A stretch of DNA of 39,392 nucleotides from an uncultured bacterium (GTDB taxonomy: Bacteria; Bacillota_I; Bacilli_A; RFN20; CAG-826). A program made the translations under genes and the position numbers. The stretch lies in contig CASFSS010000012.1 of assembly GCA_949297445.1 (NCBI GenBank), forward strand, positions 1 to 39,392, given 5' to 3'. The first letter of the stretch is position 1. Each line of letters opens with the position of its first letter. Of the stretch, positions 6,307 through 14,779 are shown piece after piece. Under the pieces are notes generated by a model that saw only the letters and a list, made by a program, of their open reading frames with translations, did not search any database and was not told the origin of the DNA.

Positions 6307-7845
6307 TCAATTAATTGGATAAACATATCCGCGAACCAAACCGTCTCCATAAACATCTGTGTCAAAGTATGGATCGCGGGCAAGATTATTCATTAATTGA
6401 AGCTGAAAAGTATTATAATACCGACTAAAATAACCTGTCGCACGGTATGTTTGACCGATTACAAAGAAATCAACATTTTTGCTGCCATATGCAGCAAAAT
6501 CAACACGAAAATTAACTTTTAAGGTCGTGAGGGAAACATAAGCATACGCCGTGTAATCGCCATCATCGGCCATGCGATAATAATTGTGTCCTTCGCTTGA
6601 ATCGGTCGGGGCATCGTCATTTTCATCGGCAGCCCGTATGGTCAAATCAATCGTAACAAATTTGCCAACCATATCTTCAAGCTCATCGGTTGTTGTCGGT
6701 TTAGTAGCGCTTTCAACATAAGAGGTCGGTGATAAGTCGTAAACATAATTTTCATCAAGCGCATGAACAGCTGCTTGCAAATTGTTGACTTTTGTTTCAT
6801 CGAGCCAATCATCATGAGTTTTAATGTCGTATGATTCAACATTGATTAAACGCGTTATTCCCTTGCCCAGAGCAAAATCATCCTGCAAATCTGTCAATTG
6901 AATGTTATTTCCGTATGTAGTAGCCCGGCAATAAACGGTAATGATATCGCCAACATGGTAGAACGTGCGATAACTCTTTCCGTAACCGACAAAGCAGTAT
7001 ATATCCGCTAAAACACCATCACCATCTGGGTCAACGACATCTCGGAAGACAAAATTATGTTCGATCATGCCAATGATGACCGCTGTAACGCGTAAACGAA
7101 CACCGCTCCCGCCTTCTTCCTCGGTAACACCATAGTTTGGATAATTTTCGCGCAATTCATGAATGGAAACATCTAATATTTGATTTGTGTAATCATAATC
7201 AGGATCTCTTTCTCCATTCACGCGTCTACCGGATTCTTTTGCTGCTAAAGCCGCACGAATAAAAACATCTAAATATGGGCAGAAACTACTATATTGGCTC
7301 AATTGATTAGCGGTATAGCATTGTTCAATTAACTCTAAGTTTAAAAGCCGATAATCGTCGCCTTCATTAACTTGATACCAAAGAAAAGCCATATAACGAT
7401 TGGATGAAGTGTTATCGGTTACGCCGAAAGCGCTATAATCGTTTTGCAACACAACCGAATGTACTTTTTGTTTAGATGTTTCACCATCCCACAAGATGTT
7501 TTTGACAAAATTAGATGCCTTAACACCCCAGGGTTGAACCTGAGCGGTTGACTCTGGGGTGTTGATTCCTAATAAACGGCAAGTACTACTTGCAGTACTT
7601 ATTAAATTAGTATTTTCGATACGACCATCAAGAAAATTCATTGTGTCTCCGTCGGTTACTCCGGTTAATGTGACTTCCCCAATCGCATTATTTCCATCAG
7701 CGGGCATCGTGAAGGTTTGCCCTTCAAAGGAAGCACTTAAGTGTAAATTGTCTGTTTCGGGAGTTTTAAATGTGTCACTACAAGAGCCTAAAAATAACGG
7801 CAAAACAAGCAAAACACTTAACGAAAAAACACAAAACTTTTTCAT
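6307..7845 (-). CDS. Surface lipoprotein nuclease, thermonuclease (SNase-like) domain
   Basis: A 512-residue lipoprotein (lipobox LGSC, Cys22). The SNase-like domain spans about residues 55-200: GVTDGDT (62-68, Ca2+ ligand region), RLLGINTPES (90-99) and NRYMAFLWY (149 on). These give the three catalytic positions of staphylococcal nuclease, Arg90, Glu98 and Arg150; the calcium-ligand Asp of the VDTPE motif is Asn here (INTPE). After it come beta-rich OB-fold-like regions (about 240-330 and 380-490), so the protein is longer than a plain nuclease. Predicted to cut DNA/RNA outside the cell. It lies directly downstream of an ABC importer, as membrane nucleases of mycoplasmas do. The upstream in-frame TTG (7863) is less likely than the ATG at 7845. 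This is the only gene here ending in TGA, and an in-frame TAG follows two codons later. Confidence 0.85.
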   Translation of the reverse strand: MKKFCVFSLSVLLVLPLFLGSCSDTFKTPETDNLHLSASFEGQTFTMPADGNNAIGEVTLTGVTDGDTMNFLDGRIENTNLISTASSTCRLLGINTPESTAQVQPWGVKASNFVKNILWDGETSKQKVHSVVLQNDYSAFGVTDNTSSNRYMAFLWYQVNEGDDYRLLNLELIEQCYTANQLSQYSSFCPYLDVFIRAALAAKESGRRVNGERDPDYDYTNQILDVSIHELRENYPNYGVTEEEGGSGVRLRVTAVIIGMIEHNFVFRDVVDPDGDGVLADIYCFVGYGKSYRTFYHVGDIITVYCRATTYGNNIQLTDLQDDFALGKGITRLINVESYDIKTHDDWLDETKVNNLQAAVHALDENYVYDLSPTSYVESATKPTTTDELEDMVGKFVTIDLTIRAADENDDAPTDSSEGHNYYRMADDGDYTAYAYVSLTTLKVNFRVDFAAYGSKNVDFFVIGQTYRATGYFSRYYNTFQLQLMNNLARDPYFDTDVYGDGLVRGYVYPIN

Positions 7846-7872
7846 TAATCGTATACCTAACAATATATTTTT

Positions 7873-9396
7873 TTATTTTGGAACATAACTGCTTAGAGTA
7901 GTGTATGTGTTTTCCAAAATTTGTTCGATGGTCATTTCACCAACGAATACTTGAGCCATGATATAACCAACTTCTGTTCTAATTGAAGAAGAGCCAACAA
8001 AACCAGGATCGACAAATTTAACCCAACCAGCATCTTCGTTCATGTAAGTATTTTCGTTTAAAATCGAACTTTCTTGATAAACGCGGTGAGTAGCATCCAA
8101 TGAGGATGGTTCAGCTTTTAAGAAGTTTTGATAAACAGTAGACTCAGTAGCCGACTTCGAAGCTGGGTAATAGCCGGTCGTAACAGCCCATTGACCTTGC
8201 GCTTCACCGGTAGTCATATAAACTATCGCATCAAATGCTTGTTGCATTTGTTCGGCTGTACCTTGATCAAAGAGGGCGAGCGATGTACCTTGCGAAATAA
8301 CATATTTTCGTGCTACTTCACCTTCTCCAGCGTAGTTAGTAACATTATATGGAATGGAAGCGATACCGACCTCACCATATCCACCAATGTTATAACTTAA
8401 ACCACCAGAAGAACAAATAGTAAACATGCAGTTGCCGGCTTTGAATTGGTCACTAGAATAATCGGAAGTTCCGCCCATATCGGTTGGGAAGCCAAAGATG
8501 TGGGATTGATATAAGTCTTTCCAATATTCAAGCATCGCGACGGTACGTTCAGCATTGGTGTTAGTCTTGTTATAAAATTGGACATAGCCTTGTCCAGATT
8601 CGTTAATGGACGTATATTCAGAACCCCATTGACGAACAAGAGTAATAAACATATTGGCCGTCGAGTCCCAAGAGAAAACACGGAAATTTGAATAATTGAC
8701 CGAACGAAGGTCTAAAACGACTTCTTGACCAGCAGCTGTCGCGGCATCAGGTGTCGCATAAACTTTCATGTCGGCGCCAACAACCTTGCCAAAAGCATCA
8801 CTGCTTTGCATTGCGGTCAATACTTTTGCGCCCAAAGTTTCCATTTCTGCCCATGTTTCCGGTACATCGGTACCAATCGTATTGTCAATGGTGTTTACAA
8901 ATTCAAGCATTGTTCGATTATATGCCATGACTTCGGTAGATTTGTTGAATGGTAATCCCATCGTATATGGTTCGCCATCAGCACGATATAACAAAGTTTG
9001 GTTTTCTGTCATATAGTCGGCATAATAGTCGGCTATTAAATCACCACCATGCTCAAGGTTATAAGCGTCGATATAATCATCTAAAGGAAGAAGAATATCG
9101 GAGCGAATGTAACCAGCAAAGTGATCAGGATAGCCGTTAGCGAAATTGGGGAAACTAGCTGTCGCAACTGAATTGTTAATATTCGACTGCAAGTTATCAT
9201 AGCCACCTTGAGAGGCATGTCCAACAATGACGCCACTTTTTGCTTGATAATTGTCTAATAACGTTTCAAGGGCTGTCGTGTAGCTAGAACCAAAGCCGGT
9301 CCAAAGCGTAATATCTGCTTGGGCACCGCAACTACTAGTGCCAACAACCGCTAAGCCGAGCGCTAAAAACGTCGATAACTTAAGCATTTTGTTCAT
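7873..9396 (-). CDS. ABC importer substrate-binding lipoprotein (SBP family 1 type)
   Basis: A 507-residue exported solute receptor. The signal peptide ends in a slightly atypical lipobox TSSC (Cys23), followed by ADITLWTGFGSSYTTALETL, the typical start of family 1 (maltose/glycerol-phosphate type) binding proteins. Later hallmarks include LPFNKSTEVMAYNRTML, PETWAEMETLGAKVL and F..GNCMFTICSSGGL. An AAAGGAG ribosome site lies 9 bases before the ATG. It is the fourth gene of the operon, after both permeases, separated from them by a 62-base gap holding an 18-bp palindrome, and is followed 27 bases later by the nuclease. The family suggests a sugar or glycerol-phosphate-like ligand; the nuclease neighbour suggests nucleosides, nucleotides or oligonucleotides. 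The ligand is not determined. Confidence 0.88.
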   Translation of the reverse strand: MNKMLKLSTFLALGLAVVGTSSCGAQADITLWTGFGSSYTTALETLLDNYQAKSGVIVGHASQGGYDNLQSNINNSVATASFPNFANGYPDHFAGYIRSDILLPLDDYIDAYNLEHGGDLIADYYADYMTENQTLLYRADGEPYTMGLPFNKSTEVMAYNRTMLEFVNTIDNTIGTDVPETWAEMETLGAKVLTAMQSSDAFGKVVGADMKVYATPDAATAAGQEVVLDLRSVNYSNFRVFSWDSTANMFITLVRQWGSEYTSINESGQGYVQFYNKTNTNAERTVAMLEYWKDLYQSHIFGFPTDMGGTSDYSSDQFKAGNCMFTICSSGGLSYNIGGYGEVGIASIPYNVTNYAGEGEVARKYVISQGTSLALFDQGTAEQMQQAFDAIVYMTTGEAQGQWAVTTGYYPASKSATESTVYQNFLKAEPSSLDATHRVYQESSILNENTYMNEDAGWVKFVDPGFVGSSSIRTEVGYIMAQVFVGEMTIEQILENTYTTLSSYVPK

Positions 9397-9420
9397 AAAT
9401 TTGAACTCCTTTCTTTTTAT

Positions 9421-9438
9421 ATTAACATTAATGTTAAT
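9421..9438. repeat. 18-bp perfect palindrome before the binding-protein gene
   Basis: ATTAACATTAATGTTAAT lies between the second permease and the binding-protein ribosome site. In RNA it could form a 7-bp stem with a TTAA loop; in DNA it is a candidate operator. No convincing promoter overlaps it. Confidence 0.5.
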
Positions 9439-9458
9439 ACCTAATTAATAACATCAAA

Positions 9459-10409
9459 TTAACCTTTGATGCCTGAACGCGATACACCGCGCATGATGTA
9501 TTTATGGAAAATAATAAAGAAGATGAATAGCGGAGCGGTAACCACCACCGAGCCGGCAATTTTAATTGCATCTTGGGTACCATATTCACTTGAGAATAAA
9601 GCCATCAAACCATTAGAGACAAGACGGATATCGTAATCGGAATTGTATTTCCAATTACTATTGGCAACTAATGTCGGCCATACGTAAGAGTTCCATGCGC
9701 CCATTAAGGACAAAATGACAATTGTCATAACGGTCGGCATGCCAATTGGCAACATAACTTTCCATAGATAACCAATGTCGCCAATGCCGTCTACTTTGGC
9801 CGCCAAATAAAGCTCATTAGGTATTTGTTGGAATGTTTGTCGCAAATAGAAAATGTAGAAAACACTGACGCCATGAACGAAAATCAAGGCCGAGAAAGTG
9901 TTCATCCAATCAAGTTGAACAGTTGTTTGATAGTTGGTAATAACCATCATTTCACCAGGAATCATCATGGTAGCTAGCAATAAAGTGAAGAGAAGATTCT
10001 TTCCCTTAAACTCTAATCTTGCAAAAGCAAAGGCCGATAAAACAGCTGTAATTGCAGTAACCAAGGTTGATCCAACAGCGACAACAAATGTGTTGAAGAA
10101 ATATTGAGCAAAGGATGTTCTGGCAACAATGTTTCCTAAACTATCGGTTGTCGTGGAGGCAAAAATAGTTACATAGTTATCGATTGTCCAATTTGAAAAA
10201 TCAAGATACATGAAATTACCAGTCGAAGAGAATAATTGGAACTCCAATGGACTAATAAAGGACGCCACAATCATGAAAACGAACGGCAATAACATAAATA
10301 ACGCAAAAACCGTTAAAAATAGATAGAGTAAGATGCGGGAAATAACAAATCCTGCACGATATCTACGAAGTGCTTTGCGATCTGCAAAATATAATTCTCC
10401 AGTAGCCAT
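9459..10409 (-). CDS. Carbohydrate-type ABC importer permease, MalG-like
   Basis: A 316-residue integral membrane protein of the binding-protein-dependent transport inner-membrane family, with six predicted membrane segments. The EAA loop that contacts the ATPase is visible at about residue 198 (ELYLAAKVDGIGDIGYLWKV), and the C-terminus HKYIMRGVSRSGIKG is typical of MalG/UgpE-type subunits (G-x-x-x-G-x-x-K-G). Length is slightly above the usual 275-300 because of the N-terminus. AAAGGAG lies 8 bases before the ATG, and the gap from the first permease is 15 bases, so the two are surely co-transcribed and form the membrane heterodimer. Confidence 0.92.
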   Translation of the reverse strand: MATGELYFADRKALRRYRAGFVISRILLYLFLTVFALFMLLPFVFMIVASFISPLEFQLFSSTGNFMYLDFSNWTIDNYVTIFASTTTDSLGNIVARTSFAQYFFNTFVVAVGSTLVTAITAVLSAFAFARLEFKGKNLLFTLLLATMMIPGEMMVITNYQTTVQLDWMNTFSALIFVHGVSVFYIFYLRQTFQQIPNELYLAAKVDGIGDIGYLWKVMLPIGMPTVMTIVILSLMGAWNSYVWPTLVANSNWKYNSDYDIRLVSNGLMALFSSEYGTQDAIKIAGSVVVTAPLFIFFIIFHKYIMRGVSRSGIKG

Positions 10410-10424
10410 TTACCTTACTCCTTT

Positions 10425-11702
10425 CTAATAGTGAACGCGCTTTTTGCTTACAGCAAATTGCACGGCGGTAATTAACAAAATAATTACCAACAAAACAAGT
10501 GATCCAGCAGCAGCAATGCCTGGTGTCAATGATGAATTTTGCTTTAATTCACGATAAATCCAGCCGACGACTGGCATCCACTGCGTACCATCACTACCAC
10601 CGAAGTAATAAGTGTTAGAACTTAAGAAGACGGCACGGACACCAGTGTACATCTTAAACGCTCCAATAAATGAAGTAATCGTAATGTATAAGATTTGTGG
10701 TGAAAGCAAAGGCAAGGTGATGCGTCGCCAAATCGTAAAGCGTGAACTTCCATCCACGCGGGCGGCATCATAATATTGTTTATCAATGGTTGCTAAACCA
10801 CTCATAAATACCAATATTTTAAATGCTAGGCCGTTCCAAATGGCATAGACGACAATGACAAAGCCACTTGCCGCTTTTGTTGCTGGCTCCGGTTCACCTG
10901 TTACTGGATTAGTGTATAAATAAAGCAACCAGTTAACTGGTTCTATTCCGAACCAACTCAAAGCAATATTTACTAAGCCACCTTCGCCTTGTTTAAAGAG
11001 AATATTAAAGATTAAACCTAACGCGATGGTGTTAGTGACATAAGGTAAAAAGAAGATTGTTTGAAATAAACCTCGCAAAAACTTGATGGAATTTAAGCAA
11101 GTAGCAATCAATAAAGATATCAAGATTGTGAGAGGAACTTCTAAAACAACTAACAAGGCTGTATTTCCAATTGTACTCAAAAATAAAGAGTCAGTTAAAA
11201 CGGTTTGGAAATTGCCAAAACCAAATGAAGGGGTAACTGCTTTAGAAGACGGATTCAAAACCGCTGAAATGAAGTTTCCTAACGTAAAACTGCCACCACC
11301 GACAACCCAACGGAAATCTTCAATAAAGGCCATGATGAAAGTGTTTATAATCGGATAGAACATGAACATCACAATGAAGATAAGAGCTGGCAATAAAACG
11401 AGCCAAGCCGTCGCCCACTGTGGCAATTGAACTTTGCGACGCTTTGATTCTAGATGAAGCAAACGTGGATTATTAGCCAAATCATCGGTAGAAAACTGTG
11501 GTTGTTCAAGAACCATCGTTCCATCACCTAAGACTTCAGCATTGACTTCTTCTGGTTCAATTTCTTCATCGATTCGAGCAATTGGACCGCCGTTTGCCAA
11601 CTCGTCGCCGCTTTCTGATTCGATTAAATCGGTAGCGAGCAAATCGAGATTATCATTTGCTTTAGCGCCTGTGTTCTTCCTTTCTTTTGTAGTTTTCGCC
11701 AT
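10425..11702 (-). CDS. Carbohydrate-type ABC importer permease, MalF-like, with long acidic N-terminus
   Basis: A 425-residue integral membrane subunit. After about 95 hydrophilic, strongly acidic residues (rich in Glu/Asp) come six membrane segments. An EAA loop at about residue 310 (YYDAARVDGSSRFTIWRRI) docks the ATPase. The usual MalF/UgpA subunit of Firmicutes is near 290-310 residues, so the N-terminal extension is extra; it is predicted cytoplasmic and disordered. A large loop with NPVTGEPEPATKAAS also stands out. GAGG lies 8 bases before the ATG and the ATPase stop is 17 bases upstream. The partner subunit is encoded 15 bases downstream. Confidence 0.92.
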   Translation of the reverse strand: MAKTTKERKNTGAKANDNLDLLATDLIESESGDELANGGPIARIDEEIEPEEVNAEVLGDGTMVLEQPQFSTDDLANNPRLLHLESKRRKVQLPQWATAWLVLLPALIFIVMFMFYPIINTFIMAFIEDFRWVVGGGSFTLGNFISAVLNPSSKAVTPSFGFGNFQTVLTDSLFLSTIGNTALLVVLEVPLTILISLLIATCLNSIKFLRGLFQTIFFLPYVTNTIALGLIFNILFKQGEGGLVNIALSWFGIEPVNWLLYLYTNPVTGEPEPATKAASGFVIVVYAIWNGLAFKILVFMSGLATIDKQYYDAARVDGSSRFTIWRRITLPLLSPQILYITITSFIGAFKMYTGVRAVFLSSNTYYFGGSDGTQWMPVVGWIYRELKQNSSLTPGIAAAGSLVLLVIILLITAVQFAVSKKRVHY

Positions 11703-11719
11703 ATTTTAATCCTCTAAAA

Positions 11720-13270
11720 TTAAATGATTCTTTCGCCTGTTTCTTCAAAGACAAAGAAACGTTTTGGATTAAAGCGCAATTCTTTCTTTCCTAAAACATC
11801 CTTACTTAATTCAGAAGGAATAATAATTTTTAAATTATTGGCTGGTTGATCTTTAACGTTACCAATAATGGTAATATCACGGCCAATATGTTCGATGAAT
11901 TTGACATCTACAAGAATCTTGCCGTCTTTAGGAGCGTAAATAAACGATTCAGGACGAACGGCAATATGAACATCGCGGTTTGCTACTTCTTCAGTCGAAG
12001 TTTCAATGCGAACAATTGGATCATCAGCCGGTGTTCTACCAGGGTAAGTAACTTCTTTTTGAATTGATTTGACATAAGGTTTTTTGTAATTTGGACTCTT
12101 GTCAAAAACATCTTCATTTAAGAATAGTTTACCATCTAAAATTCGACCGTCAAAAACATTGATAGCCGGCGAGCCTAAGAACTTAGCAACAAACAAGTTG
12201 GCTGGTTCGTCATAGACGTTTTGTGGCTTATCAATTTGTTGAATGACGCCTTCTTTCATGACGACAATTGTATCGGAGATGGACATTGCTTCTTCTTGGT
12301 CGTGGGTGACGAACACGGTAGTAATGCCAGTTTCTCGTTGAATTCTTTTAATTTCTTCGCGTGTTTGAAGACGGAGACGAGCATCTAAGTTAGATAAAGG
12401 TTCATCGAGCAACAAAACTTTTGGACGTTTAGCCAAAGCGCGGGCGATGGCTACACGTTGTTGTTGACCACCAGATAATTCTTTTGGCTTACGATCTAAA
12501 TAGCGCTCGATATCGACAATGCGAGCCATTTCGTGAGCGATAGCGTTTTTATCTTGCTTCGATAGACGAGTTCTTGCTAAAAGCGCCGCTTGTTTAGGAT
12601 CAGTTTCTTTTAACTTTTCAAAACGAGCAATGGCTTCATTAAGAGCTTTTTCGTCGTTAGCGAGTTGCTTATCTAAGAATTCAAGCCGATCATTTAATTC
12701 TTTAATTCTAGCAACAGACTTTTCAATAGAATCTTTTGTCGCATTGGCTTTTTCAACTAAAACTTCCACTGCTATTTCAGTTTGTCCAGCATCTTTAGCC
12801 TTTTGAATTTGCACATCTTGCTTTGCTAAATGTTTTTCCAATTTAGCTTTTTGTTTGATGGCGGCGGCTAAATCGCTCTTTGTTGAAGAAATATCGCGTT
12901 TAGTATCATACACACGATTTTTCTCGGCCCCAAAAGCACCTGGTAGACGGACATTATCAAGAGGAAATTGAATGTTTTGTCGAACAGATAAGTGGGGGTA
13001 TAGAGCGTAGTTTTGGAAAACTAAGCCAATTCCGCGGTTTTCTGGCGGAACATTCGTGACGTCTTGGTCACCAAACCATATTTGACCGCTTGTTGGCTTA
13101 TGTAGACCGGCAATCATGTAAAGAGTGGTTGATTTTCCACAACCGGAAGGTCCAAGTAGACCAACAAGTTTACCATCAGGAATGACAAAACTCATTTGAC
13201 TGACAGCGGTTGTTTCAACACCTTTACGGCCAACAAAGGTCTTCGTAAGATTCTCAATTCTTACTTCCAT
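11720..13270 (-). CDS. MalK/MsmK-type ABC importer ATPase with helical insertion
   Basis: A 516-residue cytoplasmic ATPase driving the importer. Motifs: Walker A GPSGCGKST (40-48), Q-loop VFQNYALYPHLSV (84-96), signature LSGGQQQR (265-272), Walker B VLLLDEP (285-291), H-loop VTHDQEEA (321-328), then a C-terminal TOBE-type regulatory region ending near RFFVFEETGERI. In MalK the Q-loop and signature are about 50 residues apart; here the distance is about 180 because of an approximately 125-residue Lys/Glu/Ala-rich coiled-coil-like insertion (114-240) in the helical subdomain. A similar oversized ATPase is known from mycoplasmas (MG187 type), also beside a nuclease. AGGAGGT lies 9 bases before the ATG. 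It is the first gene of the operon. Confidence 0.93.
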   Translation of the reverse strand: MEVRIENLTKTFVGRKGVETTAVSQMSFVIPDGKLVGLLGPSGCGKSTTLYMIAGLHKPTSGQIWFGDQDVTNVPPENRGIGLVFQNYALYPHLSVRQNIQFPLDNVRLPGAFGAEKNRVYDTKRDISSTKSDLAAAIKQKAKLEKHLAKQDVQIQKAKDAGQTEIAVEVLVEKANATKDSIEKSVARIKELNDRLEFLDKQLANDEKALNEAIARFEKLKETDPKQAALLARTRLSKQDKNAIAHEMARIVDIERYLDRKPKELSGGQQQRVAIARALAKRPKVLLLDEPLSNLDARLRLQTREEIKRIQRETGITTVFVTHDQEEAMSISDTIVVMKEGVIQQIDKPQNVYDEPANLFVAKFLGSPAINVFDGRILDGKLFLNEDVFDKSPNYKKPYVKSIQKEVTYPGRTPADDPIVRIETSTEEVANRDVHIAVRPESFIYAPKDGKILVDVKFIEHIGRDITIIGNVKDQPANNLKIIIPSELSKDVLGKKELRFNPKRFFVFEETGERII

Positions 13271-13325
13271 TAAATTATTACCTCCTAGTGGTTAGTAAAT
13301 GTATGAATATTAACTTCATAAAAAA

Positions 13326-13334
13326 ATGATAGCA
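13326..13334 (-). promoter_or_regulatory. Probable promoter of the nuclease/ABC operon (extended -10)
   Basis: TGCTATCAT, an extended -10 box, lies about 55 bases before the ATPase ATG, with only a T-run at the -35 position. No terminator is visible between the RDD genes and this point, so read-through from upstream is possible. Confidence 0.5.
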
Positions 13335-13462
13335 TAATTGCTAAAATAAAAAAATAGAGGAATTCTTGAAGGAAATAGATAAGCGACAAACTCCCATTTT
13401 TTGTACGATAAAAGACGCTGTATATTTATCTAGAAAAATTATTTGAAAATCCCCTTAAGCAT

Positions 13463-14779
13463 TTACTCATCAGTCTTCTTTGTTCTTTTAGACGATTTCT
13501 TTGTTCCTTGTTCACCCTTGCCTTCTTCACCCATAGTTAAAGAAGCAATCTCCTCGGTTTTATTTTCTAAAATTTTATCGCCAATTTGAATTACATTGTC
13601 ATTCAATGAATCACTATTGCGATTGTATTTTGCCATATTTTCTTCTAATTGGGCTTCATGTTCTTCTTCGTCATTAATGTTATCGAACCAAACCGACTTT
13701 CGGGTATCGATTACAAAAGTTAAGGCGACATAATCGTGCAAAGTTCGACGCTTTTTGCTAAACAAAGTTACAATGAATAAAATCAATACGCCAAGACATA
13801 ATGTTGCGATGTAGGTAAAGATAAAACTAGTCGAAAAATTTAATTGAATAATTGCAAAAATAAAGAAGAAGAAGGTCAATTCGGTGATTAAAACCATCTG
13901 TCGCAACAAAATTTGTGGACGCGTCACTTGATATTCTTTAATGTTCAATAAACCAAGATTGAGCATTTTCTTGCACAATGTTTCCCCGTTTTTAAATAAC
14001 ATAGGAATTAGCAAATAATAAAAGAATAAACAAAAGAAAAAGGGCGGAATAAAGGAAACCATTTGTCCATAATTAATTGCCTGAACAACTTCTTGATAAT
14101 AGTCGGCATAATACATATCCGCATTAGCGTCATAGATTGCTTGCTTTAGATAGATTATAGCTTCTTCTTCGCTCGTATTAATCGATAAATATGGTTGTTC
14201 CAAATTTTCATCATCGATAGCGAGCACGAATGGCGAATCGGCGCTATCGACTCGCAAAATATTTGTAAGATACCAATCTTCATTGTAATAATCTTTTGGC
14301 AAAACTTCTTGGCCATCGGATAAAACGATTGGAACATCACAAATAGGCGAAGCATAAATGGCCAAATTTTCATGCATCATTGACTCGGGAGGATATTCGA
14401 TGTTTTGTCCGGTTTTATAGTTCAAATAATAATATCTTAAGTATTGTTCAAAAGTCGAATAATTCACATTTTCGATATAACTATCAATGATTTGGACAGA
14501 AATGATTGACTGAGTGTACGATTCAGTCACTTTATCGAGGGAGGAAACATTTATTATGTTAGAAACACCGCTGCCATCTGTCTCCACCATCACATAAAGA
14601 TGCGAATAAATCATGTAATTCGATAATGTACCGACATTGCCTTCATAATTTAATCCAGCATTAGCAATTGGCGTAAATACATAAAGAGCTAAAACGACAT
14701 AAGTGAATAAGGCAATCACCGCATCTAAAATTGCCGCTAAAAGACGTTTCCCAATATTAGCTACTTCGATATTTTTCAT
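13463..14779 (-). CDS. RDD-family membrane protein with large extracytoplasmic insert (second of tandem pair)
   Basis: A 438-residue membrane protein. The N-terminal segment NIGKRLLAAILDAVIALFTY is an RDD-type first helix. About 200 hydrophilic residues follow outside the membrane, then further membrane helices from about 245 and the conserved RDD end RRTLHDYVALTFVID. The C-terminus is long, cytoplasmic and charged, ending in a Lys/Thr-rich tail. The external domain shares with the upstream gene the pattern YYLNxxTGxNI ... SPxCDxPxVLxDGxEVLPxDYY ... WYxxNIL, so the two are paralogues. Its ATG overlaps the stop of the upstream gene by one base (TAATG), indicating translational coupling. RDD proteins are poorly understood (some act in ion or lipid/osmotic functions); no specific function can be given. 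Confidence 0.72.
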   Translation of the reverse strand: MKNIEVANIGKRLLAAILDAVIALFTYVVLALYVFTPIANAGLNYEGNVGTLSNYMIYSHLYVMVETDGSGVSNIINVSSLDKVTESYTQSIISVQIIDSYIENVNYSTFEQYLRYYYLNYKTGQNIEYPPESMMHENLAIYASPICDVPIVLSDGQEVLPKDYYNEDWYLTNILRVDSADSPFVLAIDDENLEQPYLSINTSEEEAIIYLKQAIYDANADMYYADYYQEVVQAINYGQMVSFIPPFFFCLFFYYLLIPMLFKNGETLCKKMLNLGLLNIKEYQVTRPQILLRQMVLITELTFFFFIFAIIQLNFSTSFIFTYIATLCLGVLILFIVTLFSKKRRTLHDYVALTFVIDTRKSVWFDNINDEEEHEAQLEENMAKYNRNSDSLNDNVIQIGDKILENKTEEIASLTMGEEGKGEQGTKKSSKRTKKTDE

